A stretch of 64,000 nucleotides of DNA from an uncultured Pseudomonadales bacterium (GCA_947489425.1 CANLDL010000002.1:372001-436000); one strand, 5' to 3'. Numbered from the stretch's first letter, positions 20,326-29,639 are shown. Numbers and translations are program-made. Notes: generated by a model from the letters alone, not told the origin.

Positions 20326-21048
20326 TCAATTAGCAAGCTGTTTGGCCAACTCAGCCATAGAGGCAAACACACAATCGGGCTTATCTTGCTCTATGGGGCG
20401 ACCATGATTGTAACCATAATTCATGGCGACAACGGGGATATTCGCCGCACGTGCGGCCTCGATATCATTGCGAGAGTCACCGACCATGAGCACATTGCAA
20501 GCGTCCATATTCAGCGCCTCAATACAATGCAACAATGGCTCTGGATGTGGCTTTTTATGTGTAAGCTCATCACCACCCAATAACAGCGCAAAGTAATCAT
20601 CAATAGCAAGATGCTCTAAGATTGGCGCAATAAAACGTCGGGGCTTATTGGTCACAATCGCCATGGTGATTTTCTGGTGCTTAAATTCGGCTAATGCCTC
20701 TGCAACGCCTTCATACAATACGGTTTTATCAGCACAGCAATTAGCATAGTGAGCCAAAAATAGCTCAAGTGCCTTAGTATGTATCTCCTTTAGCTCATCA
20801 CCATTGATACCATGATGACAAAGCGCACGCTCAACCAACTTTGCAGCGCCGTTACCCACCCATTCCCGCGCTAACTCCTCGGCTACAGCTGATAGCTCTA
20901 TATCTACCAGCATTTTATTGAGAGCTACCGCAAGGTCGGGCACGCTATCGATAAGCGTGCCATCAAGATCGAATAAAATACATTTAACTAAGCAAGGCTC
21001 TGCTAGTGGCTTATTAAGTAATGGTTTAACAGTAAAAGGAGTGTCCAT
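20326..21048 (-). CDS. gph: Phosphoglycolate phosphatase
   Basis: HAD-superfamily hydrolase that removes 2-phosphoglycolate formed during DNA repair. Motif I is LFDLDGTLIDSVPDL with the nucleophile Asp; motif II is in AIVTNKPRRFI; the late acidic motif is MVGDSRNDIEAARAA. Length 240 aa fits Gph. It lies 25 bp downstream of rpe on the same strand and upstream of trpE, the rpe-gph-trpE order of Pseudomonas. Confidence 0.93.
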   Translation of the reverse strand: MDTPFTVKPLLNKPLAEPCLVKCILFDLDGTLIDSVPDLAVALNKMLVDIELSAVAEELAREWVGNGAAKLVERALCHHGINGDELKEIHTKALELFLAHYANCCADKTVLYEGVAEALAEFKHQKITMAIVTNKPRRFIAPILEHLAIDDYFALLLGGDELTHKKPHPEPLLHCIEALNMDACNVLMVGDSRNDIEAARAANIPVVAMNYGYNHGRPIEQDKPDCVFASMAELAKQLAN

Positions 21049-21073
21049 AACGATCTAAATCTGGCTATTAACC

Positions 21074-21745
21074 TCAGTTACTTTTAGCTAGCTCAGCACG
21101 CATTTTATCGATCACGACTTTGTAGTCGTCTTGATTAAAAATAGCAGAGCCTGCAACAAAGGTATCGGCACCCGCAGCGGCAATCTCGGCGATATTATCA
21201 GCGGTAACACCGCCATCAATCTCTAGGCGGGTAGACAAACCTAAAGCATCAATCATTGAGCGTGCTTCACGCAGCTTATCGAGTGTATAGGGAATAAATT
21301 TCTGACCACCAAAACCTGGATTAACCGACATCAATAACAGCATATCAAGCTGGGGAAGTACCTGCTTAATACTCTCGACAGAGGTCGCAGGGTTAAGCAC
21401 TAAACCACATTCACAACCCTTTTCTTTAACCAGCTGCAAAGAGCGGTCAATATGGCGCGAAGCCTCTGGGTGAAACGTAATATAGCTTGCTCCTGCATCG
21501 GCAAACATGGCAATGAGATCGTCAACCGGCTCGACCATTAGATGTACATCAATCGGTGCGGTGATGCCATATTTACGCAGTGCAGAGCAAATCATTGGGC
21601 CAAAGGTCAAATTAGGCACATAGTGATTATCCATTACATCAAAATGGACAATATCAGCCCCTGCCTCAAGCACCGCATCAACCTCTTCGCCTAAACGCGC
21701 GAAGTCCGCCGATAATATAGATGGGGCAATTCTAAAGTCAGTCAT
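21074..21745 (-). CDS. rpe: Ribulose-phosphate 3-epimerase
   Basis: Interconverts ribulose 5-phosphate and xylulose 5-phosphate in the pentose phosphate pathway. TIM-barrel with the motif [17 protein letters not shown], the metal ligands in [11 protein letters not shown], and [13 protein letters not shown]. Length 223 aa is typical. First gene of the minus-strand rpe-gph series; its promoter should lie in 21746-21848, shared with the divergent DUF3530 gene. Confidence 0.96.
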   Translation of the reverse strand: MTDFRIAPSILSADFARLGEEVDAVLEAGADIVHFDVMDNHYVPNLTFGPMICSALRKYGITAPIDVHLMVEPVDDLIAMFADAGASYITFHPEASRHIDRSLQLVKEKGCECGLVLNPATSVESIKQVLPQLDMLLLMSVNPGFGGQKFIPYTLDKLREARSMIDALGLSTRLEIDGGVTADNIAEIAAAGADTFVAGSAIFNQDDYKVVIDKMRAELAKSN

Positions 21746-21848
21746 GGTTAATCTACCGTTTTATATGCTATTAATCGCTATTTTAAGGGCGCCTATTGTA
21801 ATGGATATATTGCTTATTCGTTAGCCTTAATTCACGTGCACTATTGCA

Positions 21849-23012
21849 ATGCTTATCTATACTTTAACTATGTATACATCACTCAAAAATTTACCCGCTA
21901 AGCCTTTAGCTTTTATACTGATAATTATCTGTTGTTATAGTGCTCTTTATAGCAGTGTTAGCATCGCGCAAGAGAAAAAAGATGAAGGTACCACCGACTC
22001 AGAAGGCGCAGCCACTGAAGCAGCAGCCCCTACTCGCCTACCAAGCAACCAGCAACGCTCACAATTTCCAAGTAATGACGGTAGCGATAATGGCCATATG
22101 GCGGCCTTAGGTGGACAGCTCGATCAGTTTAAGGAAGCTGCTGTATGGCTAGAGACAAGCAATAATGAGCGCTTTCTAAGCCTATGGCAACCCGATAGAT
22201 CAGGCAACCCACGCGGCGCTTTGCTGATTATTCACTCCGAGGGAGAGCACCCCGCTTGGCCCAACACCACTAAACCATTACACGAGACCTTGCCGGACTA
22301 TGGTTGGGCAACCCTTGCCTTGAGCTTGCCAGAACCCGAACAAGCCCCAATACCCAAACGTACATTAGCGGTAAAAACAGCACTCGTAGAGAAAACAGAT
22401 GATCAAGAAGGTAGCTTGAGCACAGATGCTACCGAGAATGACAAACCACAAGAGACAGAAGAAGCGTCACAAACCATGGCAGAAAAGCCATCTACAAGCA
22501 GCAATAACACAACCGTATCACCCGAAGTGATTACAGAACAACGCCTAGAGTCTGCTTTGCGCTTTTTACACGACCAAGGGCAGTTTAATGTTGTCATACT
22601 CGGCAATGGTACCGGCGCTATTCGTGCAAATACATTTCTAAACAACAACACACCAAAAACAGACAGCCCAAGCCTCGCAAATGCTAAGCCCTTTCGCGGG
22701 ATTGTGTTATTAAACGGCCGTAACCGGCTACCCACTATGGACACGGACTACAAAGGCTGGTTTAGCGATCCATCTATCCCTGTACTCGATATCTACCTCA
22801 ATGAAGACCAGCGCAATCAACAAGCAGCTAAAGCGAGAAAGGTTTTAGCCAAGCAAAAGAGGGTGGAGATCTATAAACAGGTTAGGCTCTCCCATCTAAA
22901 GTATACAAAGGGTGGACAAGAGAATATTCTATCTAGGCGGATTCGAAGCTACCTCAAAGCAAATGCAACCGGTGTAGAAACAAATGCCATCAAAACTACA
23001 ACAATCAATTAG
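21849..23012 (+). CDS. DUF3530 family exported protein
   Basis: A signal peptide (about residues 14-40, ending near SIAQ) is followed by a low-complexity segment. The DUF3530 fold comes next, beginning around ALGGQLDQFKEAAVWL, with ALLIIHSEGEHPAWP and later FRGIVLLNGRN, an alpha/beta-hydrolase-like pattern. An acidic Ser/Thr/Glu-rich insert interrupts it (about residues 175-230). The family is of unknown function and is seen near rpe/gph and hpt in some gammaproteobacteria. An ATG at 21870 also fits the signal peptide well; neither start has a clear ribosome site. 387 aa from the first ATG. Its stop is 14 bp from the convergent hpt stop. Confidence 0.75.
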   Translation: MLIYTLTMYTSLKNLPAKPLAFILIIICCYSALYSSVSIAQEKKDEGTTDSEGAATEAAAPTRLPSNQQRSQFPSNDGSDNGHMAALGGQLDQFKEAAVWLETSNNERFLSLWQPDRSGNPRGALLIIHSEGEHPAWPNTTKPLHETLPDYGWATLALSLPEPEQAPIPKRTLAVKTALVEKTDDQEGSLSTDATENDKPQETEEASQTMAEKPSTSSNNTTVSPEVITEQRLESALRFLHDQGQFNVVILGNGTGAIRANTFLNNNTPKTDSPSLANAKPFRGIVLLNGRNRLPTMDTDYKGWFSDPSIPVLDIYLNEDQRNQQAAKARKVLAKQKRVEIYKQVRLSHLKYTKGGQENILSRRIRSYLKANATGVETNAIKTTTIN

Positions 23013-23026
23013 CAGAAGCACTAAAA

Positions 23027-23641
23027 CTAGCTATTTTTAACTGAATAAATATCTAATAAATTGCGATAAAAGTTTTTGTAGTCGATCCCAAAGCCAAAGA
23101 TAAACTCATCGGGGATATCCAAGCCACTATAGTCAGGTATTATCGCATCCGGTAGGCGCCGACTGGTTTTTTTATCCAACAGCACAGCAACTTTTGTAGA
23201 GCGTACATTTTTACTATTACAATAACGCACAACTTCCATCAGCGAAGCGCCCTCATCAATAAGGTCATCAACAACTAAGACATGCTTATTGCTTAAATCA
23301 ATATCTGGCTCTTTAAGCCAGCGTAACTCACCGCCCTTATCTTTATCACCGTAGCGACTCACCTGTAAAGAATCAAACTGTAATGGGAATTTCAACAAAG
23401 GCAGCAAGTGCGAACAAAAAACCATCGCACCATTCATTACACATAACAATACAATTTCCGACTTACCTTCTTTAGTTCCATTGACAGTATCGGAGAGAAT
23501 AGGTAAATAATCACGGTTAATGGTATCCGCCAGATTAGCTATAGCCGTTTGCAGCTGCTCGTAACTAATTAACTTATGCGTATTGTGATGGGTGAGTTCT
23601 GGTGTAGGGTTAAATGGTGTATCGATCAATTCATCAAACAT
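23027..23641 (-). CDS. hpt: Hypoxanthine-guanine phosphoribosyltransferase
   Basis: Purine-salvage enzyme that makes IMP and GMP from free bases and PRPP. The PRPP-binding motif VLVVDDLIDEGASL is clear. LLCVMNGAMVFCSHLLPLL marks the N-terminal loop, and PDEFIFGFGIDY the base-binding hood. Length 204 aa is slightly above the enteric Hpt. It could be specific for hypoxanthine or use both bases; the sequence does not decide this. Confidence 0.88.
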   Translation of the reverse strand: MFDELIDTPFNPTPELTHHNTHKLISYEQLQTAIANLADTINRDYLPILSDTVNGTKEGKSEIVLLCVMNGAMVFCSHLLPLLKFPLQFDSLQVSRYGDKDKGGELRWLKEPDIDLSNKHVLVVDDLIDEGASLMEVVRYCNSKNVRSTKVAVLLDKKTSRRLPDAIIPDYSGLDIPDEFIFGFGIDYKNFYRNLLDIYSVKNS

Positions 23642-23728
23642 AAATATTATTGCAAAAACTAGAATTAGGCGCGGTAGTTTACCTTAAATAAAACAAAAGC
23701 AATAATCTATAAACAACAAGGCACTTAC

Positions 23729-23767
23729 TTGACCTATATCATCTTACCTTTTCGAAAAAATTATATT
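23729..23767 (+). promoter_or_regulatory. FNR/ANR box and -10 upstream of ompW
   Basis: TTGACCTATATCAT (23729-23742) matches the FNR/ANR consensus TTGAT-N4-ATCAA at 8 of 10 positions. TATATT at 23762-23767 is a plausible -10. If transcription starts near 23775, the box is centred at about -40, the usual class II activator position. The target is ompW, and possibly hemN by readthrough. Confidence 0.6.
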
Positions 23768-23830
23768 CTGTATCCCGTAGCTTAAATCTGTAAGCAATTA
23801 GTATTTTAATGGAGTCAGGGGAAGCAAAGA

Positions 23831-24460
23831 ATGAACATTATCAAACACTCACTAACAAAACATTTACTACCAGTAGCCATTATTTTGGGCTTGGGTACTT
23901 TTCATGCTCAATCACAAGCATATGAAGCAGGGGATTTTATTTTTAGAGCTGGCGTTGCCTCTGTACAACCTGATGAAGATCCATTTGGCACGTTAGGCGA
24001 TCTTGACGCAAGAGTGAGCAATGATGAAGCACTAGGCCTAACGTTCTCTTACATGTTTACCGATCACATTGCTCTAGGCTTATTAGCTTCAAGTCCGTTT
24101 AAGCATGACATCTCAACCAATGGCACTAAAGTAGCCGAAACTGAATTACTACCCCCAACACTACACTTGGAATATTTTCCACTAAAGAGTGATTCAAAAT
24201 GGCAGCCTTTTGTTGGTATTGGCGTCAACTACACAACTTTTTTTGAAGAGTCTAGCAATCTTGGCAGTTTAGATTTAGATGACTCTGTAGGCGTCAGTTT
24301 TGAAGCAGGCATTGACTATAGAATCACCGAAAAATTAATACTCAATGCAACAGTTTGGCACATAGACTTAGAAACCGATGCAGATCTCGATGGGACATCT
24401 ATCGGTGGTATCGAACTTGATCCATGGGTATATATGCTAAGTATCGGTTACGTTTTTTAA
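23831..24460 (+). CDS. ompW: OmpW family outer membrane protein
   Basis: Eight-stranded outer-membrane barrel thought to pass small hydrophobic molecules. A signal peptide (about 1-30) ends before YEAGDFIFRAGVASVQP, the family's opening strand. The C-terminus is YMLSIGYVF with the terminal Phe used by the Bam machinery. 209 aa is typical. A GGGGAAG ribosome site precedes the ATG. In several gammaproteobacteria ompW is induced at low oxygen by FNR/ANR, consistent with the box upstream and with hemN and anr downstream. Confidence 0.93.
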   Translation: MNIIKHSLTKHLLPVAIILGLGTFHAQSQAYEAGDFIFRAGVASVQPDEDPFGTLGDLDARVSNDEALGLTFSYMFTDHIALGLLASSPFKHDISTNGTKVAETELLPPTLHLEYFPLKSDSKWQPFVGIGVNYTTFFEESSNLGSLDLDDSVGVSFEAGIDYRITEKLILNATVWHIDLETDADLDGTSIGGIELDPWVYMLSIGYVF

Positions 24461-24480
24461 TTTAAAAAAGCAAAACAATT

Positions 24481-24502
24481 TTAGGGGCTGCTTGGCCCCT
24501 AA
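24481..24502 (+). terminator. Hairpin between ompW and hemN
   Basis: TTAGGGGC / GCCCCTAA with a 6-nt loop, 20 bp after the ompW stop. No T-run follows, so it may stabilise the ompW mRNA or attenuate rather than terminate, leaving hemN on the same transcript. Confidence 0.5.
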
Positions 24503-24532
24503 CTGCATTGTATAAATAAAAAGGTATAGCTT

Positions 24533-25981
24533 ATGTCAATTGATAAAACATTATTTAAAAAATACAATGTTCATGGGCCGCGCTATACCTCTTACCCACC
24601 TGCAACACAATTCACCAAAGATTTTACTCAACAAGATTACTATTGGCATGTAGAAAGCAGCAACGAAGATCCATTACCTAAACCGTTATCTATCTATATC
24701 CACCTACCATTTTGCAATGCACTTTGCTATTACTGTGGTTGCCATAAATTTATTGCACCACAAACATCGACGGTTATGAGCTATCTCGACAATCTGAAAC
24801 ACGAGATAAAAATGCAAGCGGCATTATTTAACGACGATAGGCAAGTACAACAAATTCATTTGGGCGGCGGCACCCCCACCTACTTAAGTACTGAATACAT
24901 ACAATCTTTAATTAAGACTATTAAAGAAAACTTTACATTATCTAATCGGTATGACTTTGAATGTGCCATAGAAATAGACCCAAGAACAACCAGTAATGAA
25001 GACATTAAAGATCTAGTCGAGATTGGCTTTAATAGAATGAGTTTTGGGGTACAAGACTTTGACCCTGCTGTACAAAAAGCGATAAACAGGGTCCAATCAA
25101 AAGAAGAAGTTACCTCACGCCTACAAGCCGCAAGAGATGCAGGTATTGAGTCGATTTCTGTCGATCTTATTTATGGCTTACCCAAACAAAACATCGAGAG
25201 TTTTAATCAAACACTTGAGAGTATTATTGCTATAAAGCCTGAGCGTATTGCATTATATAACTATGCACATATGCCAGACCTTATTAAATCCCAGCGGTTA
25301 ATAAATGCAAAAGAATTACCCGACACTAATACTAAAGTAGAATTAATGGCTATGAGTATCCAAAAGCTATTAGATGCTGGCTATATTCATATTGGTATGG
25401 ACCATTTTGCGCTACCTAGCGACAGTCTTAGCGAAAGCTTAATCAATCACACTCTGCATAGAAACTTTCAAGGTTACTCCACTCATGGTGATTGCGACTT
25501 GATTGGCTTTGGTGTCAGCGCTATTAGTCACATTGGTGATTGTTATAGCCAAAACACCAAAATAATCAGCGAGTATAAAGACGCAATAGAATCAGGTACT
25601 CACCCTATTATCCGTGGCTATAACTTATCTAAGGCAGACGCCATTCGCACCGACGCTATTCAACAACTTATGTGTAACCGATCCCTTAATCTCGATAAAT
25701 TTGGTTATATTCATGCAATTGATACCAAGTATTACTTCGCTAAAGAATTACAAGCATTATCAGTAATGGCAACAGAGGGTCTCGTCGAAATTGATAACCA
25801 TACGATCAAAATTACTGATAATGGCTGTTTATTTCTGCGTAATATCGCAATGGTTTTTGATGACTATCTACAATCAGCGCCAAACAATGGCTCAGATAAT
25901 TACCCACCACAAAAAATAAACACAAGCGGATTAACTCAATTGCACGCATCTAAAAAAATATCCTTCTCAAAAGTATTGTGA
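24533..25981 (+). CDS. hemN: Oxygen-independent coproporphyrinogen III oxidase
   Basis: Radical SAM enzyme of anaerobic heme synthesis. The N-terminus contains the HemN signature GPRYTSYPPATQF. The [4Fe-4S] motif is HLPFCNALCYYCGCHK (CxxxCxxC), followed by the glycine motif HLGGGTPTYL. At 482 aa, with the C-terminal HemN domain present, it is a true HemN rather than the shorter HemW type. Its place between ompW and anr, behind a predicted ANR box, supports induction at low oxygen. Confidence 0.95.
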   Translation: MSIDKTLFKKYNVHGPRYTSYPPATQFTKDFTQQDYYWHVESSNEDPLPKPLSIYIHLPFCNALCYYCGCHKFIAPQTSTVMSYLDNLKHEIKMQAALFNDDRQVQQIHLGGGTPTYLSTEYIQSLIKTIKENFTLSNRYDFECAIEIDPRTTSNEDIKDLVEIGFNRMSFGVQDFDPAVQKAINRVQSKEEVTSRLQAARDAGIESISVDLIYGLPKQNIESFNQTLESIIAIKPERIALYNYAHMPDLIKSQRLINAKELPDTNTKVELMAMSIQKLLDAGYIHIGMDHFALPSDSLSESLINHTLHRNFQGYSTHGDCDLIGFGVSAISHIGDCYSQNTKIISEYKDAIESGTHPIIRGYNLSKADAIRTDAIQQLMCNRSLNLDKFGYIHAIDTKYYFAKELQALSVMATEGLVEIDNHTIKITDNGCLFLRNIAMVFDDYLQSAPNNGSDNYPPQKINTSGLTQLHASKKISFSKVL

Positions 25982-26090
25982 TCCCCAATATCTAACGGTA
26001 GTATCACTATCTAGTTGTGCTCATGTATTTGTATCGAGCAATAACCATACTCCATCTAGTGTTTATAACTCCCTAATGATATGACAACTT

Positions 26091-26831
26091 ATGAAAACAA
26101 TCGATAACGTATCTATAAACACTGACTTTCGTGCCAAACGAAAAGCCTGCAGCCAGTGTTCACTCGTTGACTTGTGCCTACCCATGGGCTTAAGCAAAGA
26201 AGAGTTACAACAACTAGAAGGATTAATCCAACAGTCACATAGTTATAAAGAAAATGAGTTTTTATTCCGTCAAGATGACAACTTTAAAGCTATTTACGCT
26301 ATTCGCTCCGGCATGTTTAAAAGCCAAGCCATAGATCAGCAGGGTAACGAGCGCATACTCGGGTTTCACTTACCTGGCGAGCTAGTGGGCCTAGATGGCA
26401 TCTATGACCAGCGTTATCCCTCTAATATGATTGCCCTCGATACTTCTACAGTTTGTGCAGTCCCTTACAATGGGCTAATGGCACTCACCGAAGAAATTCC
26501 CAGCCTACAACAGCAGCTACTGCGCTTGCTCAGCAAAGAAATAAACAGCGTTAATGCGCTAACCTACGATACCAATGCTGACCAACGCCTAGCATCCTTT
26601 ATTTTTAGCTTATCCAAACGCTACGAGCAGCGAGGTTATTCGGCGACACATTTTAATTTAGTGATGCCACGCCGAGACATTGCTAATCATCTAAATATGG
26701 CTGCTGAGACAATAAGCCGTTTATTTAAACGCATGCAAGATAAAGGCATTATTACACTCAAGCGTAGAGAATTGAGCATAGGCGACATGACAGAACTAAA
26801 AAGAATTGCAGGCTGTACGGGCCTGCAGTAA
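26091..26831 (+). CDS. anr: Oxygen-sensing regulator FNR/ANR
   Basis: CRP-superfamily activator using an oxygen-labile [4Fe-4S] cluster. All four ligands are at the same positions as in E. coli FNR: C20, C23 and C29 (ACSQCSLVDLCLP) and C122 (STVCAVPY). The C-terminal helix-turn-helix has RRDIANHLNMAAETISRLFKR, whose E-xx-S-R residues read the TTGAT half-site. 246 aa. It is monocistronic, followed two bases later by a strong terminator. Confidence 0.96.
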   Translation: MKTIDNVSINTDFRAKRKACSQCSLVDLCLPMGLSKEELQQLEGLIQQSHSYKENEFLFRQDDNFKAIYAIRSGMFKSQAIDQQGNERILGFHLPGELVGLDGIYDQRYPSNMIALDTSTVCAVPYNGLMALTEEIPSLQQQLLRLLSKEINSVNALTYDTNADQRLASFIFSLSKRYEQRGYSATHFNLVMPRRDIANHLNMAAETISRLFKRMQDKGIITLKRRELSIGDMTELKRIAGCTGLQ

Positions 26832-26832
26832 C

Positions 26833-26862
26833 AAAAAAGCATCAGCTAGCTGATGCTTTTTT
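26833..26862. terminator. Terminator of anr
   Basis: Perfect self-complementary AAAAAAGCATCAGCT / AGCTGATGCTTTTTT immediately after the anr stop. Works in both directions. Confidence 0.92.
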
Positions 26863-26970
26863 GTTTGCGGCACTTTCGCATAAAAAAATATTACACCCTA
26901 GAATTTAAGCTACTCATTCGGTAGTAGTTTTAGTACCTAGTTTTGCATTAGCAATTTTTTATTTTATGAT

Positions 26971-27330
26971 CTATTTCAAAAACATCGTTGCTTGCAATTC
27001 TTTATCGAGTGCAAAACACCTAACCTCTATATTTTTGAAAATCTTTGCCTCAATTTCTGCGATGTACTTTAACCATTTTTTATCGGTCAGTACGGCTACT
27101 TTCTTTATGTTAGATAAACCTACGTCAAATAAGTATTTAAACTCTTCAACAATAGCTGCAACTTCAACACCCTCAAAAGAATCGATTTTCTCAAAAATAA
27201 CAATATCGCCATAGCGCTCAATCTTTTCTTTAGCGCTATTGAGAACGACTGACATATCAGCCTCTGTCACCTTGCCAGAAATACGAAAGGCAACTGCGTT
27301 ATCTATATTAATATCTATAAGTTCTAGCAT
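26971..27330 (-). CDS. STAS/SpoIIAA-like protein
   Basis: 119-aa soluble protein with no signal peptide. The pattern of alternating strands and helices, with VAFRISGKVTEADMSVVLN at the start and KKVAVLTDKKWLKYIAEIE in the middle, fits the SpoIIAA-like (STAS/SEC14-type) family. That family is widespread in marine gammaproteobacteria and is not the sporulation anti-sigma-factor antagonist itself; its role is unknown. It lies 82 bp downstream of a 49-aa membrane-protein gene that follows an FNR-type promoter, so it may be an ANR target. Confidence 0.75.
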   Translation of the reverse strand: MLELIDINIDNAVAFRISGKVTEADMSVVLNSAKEKIERYGDIVIFEKIDSFEGVEVAAIVEEFKYLFDVGLSNIKKVAVLTDKKWLKYIAEIEAKIFKNIEVRCFALDKELQATMFLK

Positions 27331-27412
27331 AACAATAGTCTCCGCTTATCGATTGATAGAATAGATTATCAAGCAGCAACGAAGATAAATAAGCCAAAAA
27401 ATAGATCTATTA

Positions 27413-27562
27413 TTACTTGTCTATTTTTTTTGCTTTGCTTTCATCGGCTGCTTTTTGATCTATTTCCATATGGCATTTAGCATACTGCCATAAATGAAAC
27501 ATCATATAAATCGCGATAGCTATTACTAATAGGCTTGAAATTAAAATAGTAAAAATAAACAT
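27413..27562 (-). CDS. 49-residue single-pass membrane protein
   Basis: Minus-strand ORF with ATG at 27562 and TAA at 27415-27413. Its ribosome site GAGGTG lies five bases before the ATG. It encodes a short N-terminus, a hydrophobic helix (about residues 2-25) and a charged tail ending KAKKIDK, predicted cytoplasmic. It has one Cys (CHME, residue 30). An FNR box and -10 lie upstream at the right spacing, which supports a real, oxygen-regulated gene. Small accessory subunits of oxidases (CydX-, CcoQ- or CcoS-like) have similar size, but no oxidase genes are in view and I do not recognise a family. Confidence 0.65.
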   Translation of the reverse strand: MFIFTILISSLLVIAIAIYMMFHLWQYAKCHMEIDQKAADESKAKKIDK

Positions 27563-27597
27563 AAGTCACCTCATTGGTATCTATCTCTTTGAGCCTT

Positions 27598-27638
27598 AGA
27601 ATAACCTATGCGAAATTGACCAAGTTGATTCAAATCAA
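27598..27638 (-). promoter_or_regulatory. Perfect FNR/ANR box with class II promoter
   Basis: TTGATTCAAATCAA (27625-27638) is a perfect TTGAT-N4-ATCAA palindrome. On the minus strand TATTCT (27603-27598) is the -10. A transcription start near 27591 would place the box at about -40.5, the textbook activating position, driving the 49-aa protein. On the plus strand GATAAA (27663-27668) could serve queG in a divergent promoter. Confidence 0.75.
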
Positions 27639-27685
27639 GATAAGCTTTGTTTTTCGACAAAGGATAAAGTCTGTATCATCACCAC

Positions 27686-28837
27686 ATGACCGAAACGAAC
27701 TTGCCAGCACTATACCAAACACTCGCACATCAAATTACCCTATGGACGCGCGAGCTTGGCTTTCAGCAAATGGGCATTACAGATATTCATTTAGGGGAGT
27801 ATAAAGAGCGCTTAGATGAATGGCTTACCAAGGGGTACCACGGCGAGATGGAGTGGATAGAGCGCCATCAGAGCCAGCGCGAGGACCCAGAGCTGCTAGT
27901 GTCCAATGCAATGCGAGTGATCTCGGTACGCATGGACTACCTACCTGAGAATACACAGCAGATAAAAACTCTCAAACAGGCAAATAAGGCCTATATTTCA
28001 CGCTATGCGCTGGGGCGTGACTATCACAAGTTAATTCGCAAGCGCCTTGCCAATCTCGCGAAAAAAATAGAGGAATTTTGCAGACAGCACTCAGAAATTA
28101 CACTGGATATAAACCAACGCCCCTTTGTCGATAGCGCCCCGGTGTTGGAAAAGCCCTTTGGCGAAAAAGCAGGGCTTGGCTGGATAGGCAAACACACGGT
28201 TTTATTAAACGACAAAACCGGTAGCTGGTTTTTTTTGGGCGAACTTGTTACTAACTTACCGCTACCCCTATCAGACCTTACCAAACAGGATGGAGCTGGA
28301 AATAGCAGCACTAATAAATGCGGTGACTGCACCGCCTGCCTTAAGGTTTGCCCTACCGATGCCTTTGTGGCACCTTATCAGCTTGATGCGCGGCGCTGTA
28401 TATCCTATTTAACGATAGAGCTTAAGGGAAGTATACCTATTGAATTTCGCGAGCCCATGGGTAACCGAGTATTTGGCTGTGACGACTGCCAGTTAATTTG
28501 CCCATGGAACAAATGGGCAAAACCCACACAAGAGAAAGACTTTAGCCCACGACACCAATTAGATGATACCGAACTTACTCGCCTATTTTTATGGTCAGAG
28601 GAGGAATATTTACAATACACCGAGGGTTCGGCGATCAGGCGATTAGGCTTTGAGCGCTGGTTGCGTAATTTGGCCATTGGGCTTGGCAATGCAGAGCCTA
28701 GCCTTGAGAATATCGCTGCCCTTGAATCTAAAAAAGACTACCCCTCTCCCATGGTACAAGAGCATATCGACTGGGCATTACAGCAGTTACGCAGTCCTAA
28801 AAAGCGTGTGCGAAAAATTAAAAATACAAACAAATAA
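27686..28837 (+). CDS. queG: Epoxyqueuosine reductase QueG
   Basis: Cobalamin-dependent reductase that completes queuosine in tRNA. Two ferredoxin-like clusters are visible, with cysteines in CGDCTACLKVCPTDAF and CDDCQLICPWNKW. The N-terminal cobalamin domain includes GYHGEMEWIERH and KPFGEKAGLGWIGKHT. C-terminal residues form a short HEAT-like tail. 383 aa. No strong ribosome site precedes the ATG. In enterics this gene is next to nnr and tsaE; here it is not. It converges with the PaiB-like gene. Confidence 0.94.
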   Translation: MTETNLPALYQTLAHQITLWTRELGFQQMGITDIHLGEYKERLDEWLTKGYHGEMEWIERHQSQREDPELLVSNAMRVISVRMDYLPENTQQIKTLKQANKAYISRYALGRDYHKLIRKRLANLAKKIEEFCRQHSEITLDINQRPFVDSAPVLEKPFGEKAGLGWIGKHTVLLNDKTGSWFFLGELVTNLPLPLSDLTKQDGAGNSSTNKCGDCTACLKVCPTDAFVAPYQLDARRCISYLTIELKGSIPIEFREPMGNRVFGCDDCQLICPWNKWAKPTQEKDFSPRHQLDDTELTRLFLWSEEEYLQYTEGSAIRRLGFERWLRNLAIGLGNAEPSLENIAALESKKDYPSPMVQEHIDWALQQLRSPKKRVRKIKNTNK

Positions 28838-28847
28838 CGCTTAATAA

Positions 28848-29489
28848 CTATTTATTATTGAGCACATTCTCATCCACTAACGCTGCTATTTTTTGCGAGT
28901 TAATCCTAGTTTCTTGAGATAAACCCTCAACGACACCTTTTTGATTTGGCTCTGGCTGGTTTTGGCTTAACTTCCACTGCCCTGTTATCGACGACACTTC
29001 TATTTGCAAGCCAACAATGGCTGGTAGCATTTTTTGGATATAATCAGCCGGTGCATCAGTCGTCGACCACGGCATAGTTTGCGATGCCTCATGTTGATCC
29101 GTTAATGCATTTATCATTTGTAGGTTCCAAGCATCCTCATAAACAAACGATAAAGCACCTCTCACGTGTACGGTTACATAATTCCAAGTGGGTACTGCTT
29201 TACCGTGTTGTTTCTTTGTTGGGTAATAATTGGGGGTCACATAACAATTGGGGCCATTGAATACAATCAGCACCTCAACGTCATTCTCTAGATTTTTCCA
29301 TAAGTCATTAGCCTTTGCGATATGACCTTGCAACAAAATCTTACCGTCGCACTCCTTCAAAATAAGAGGGAGGTGATTTGCCTCCAAACCAGACTCGCCA
29401 TAGCTAATCAATGTAGCAAAGGGATACTCGGTGATAAGCCCTTTGAGTTTATCGAGGTCATCTTGTTTAAATTTTTTAGGTGTATGCAT
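28848..29489 (-). CDS. FMN-binding PaiB-like protein
   Basis: 213-aa protein with a split-barrel FMN-binding fold, the family of Bacillus PaiB. Family features include the N-terminal HTPKKFKQDD, ATLISYGESGLEANHLPL and the strongly conserved CYVTPNYYPTKKQHGKAVPTWNY. Annotated in many genomes as a transcriptional regulator, but DNA binding is not established for proteobacterial members. Divergent from upp across 150 bp. Confidence 0.87.
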   Translation of the reverse strand: MHTPKKFKQDDLDKLKGLITEYPFATLISYGESGLEANHLPLILKECDGKILLQGHIAKANDLWKNLENDVEVLIVFNGPNCYVTPNYYPTKKQHGKAVPTWNYVTVHVRGALSFVYEDAWNLQMINALTDQHEASQTMPWSTTDAPADYIQKMLPAIVGLQIEVSSITGQWKLSQNQPEPNQKGVVEGLSQETRINSQKIAALVDENVLNNK

Positions 29490-29639
29490 GGGCTGCCCGA
29501 GTCGCTACTAGTATTGTTCTTTACTATATCCATTGCTTAGGCTATTTCCAAGAGTTCAGGATTCACAAAGCACTTGATTAACAATCTAGCGACACGCAAA
29601 CTACCAAGCCATCACCAACATGCAATATAAGGAACCTCC

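Noticed and set aside
27574..27804. 76-codon plus-strand frame before and into queG
   Set aside because: It crosses the FNR box and the queG start in another frame and looks non-coding.
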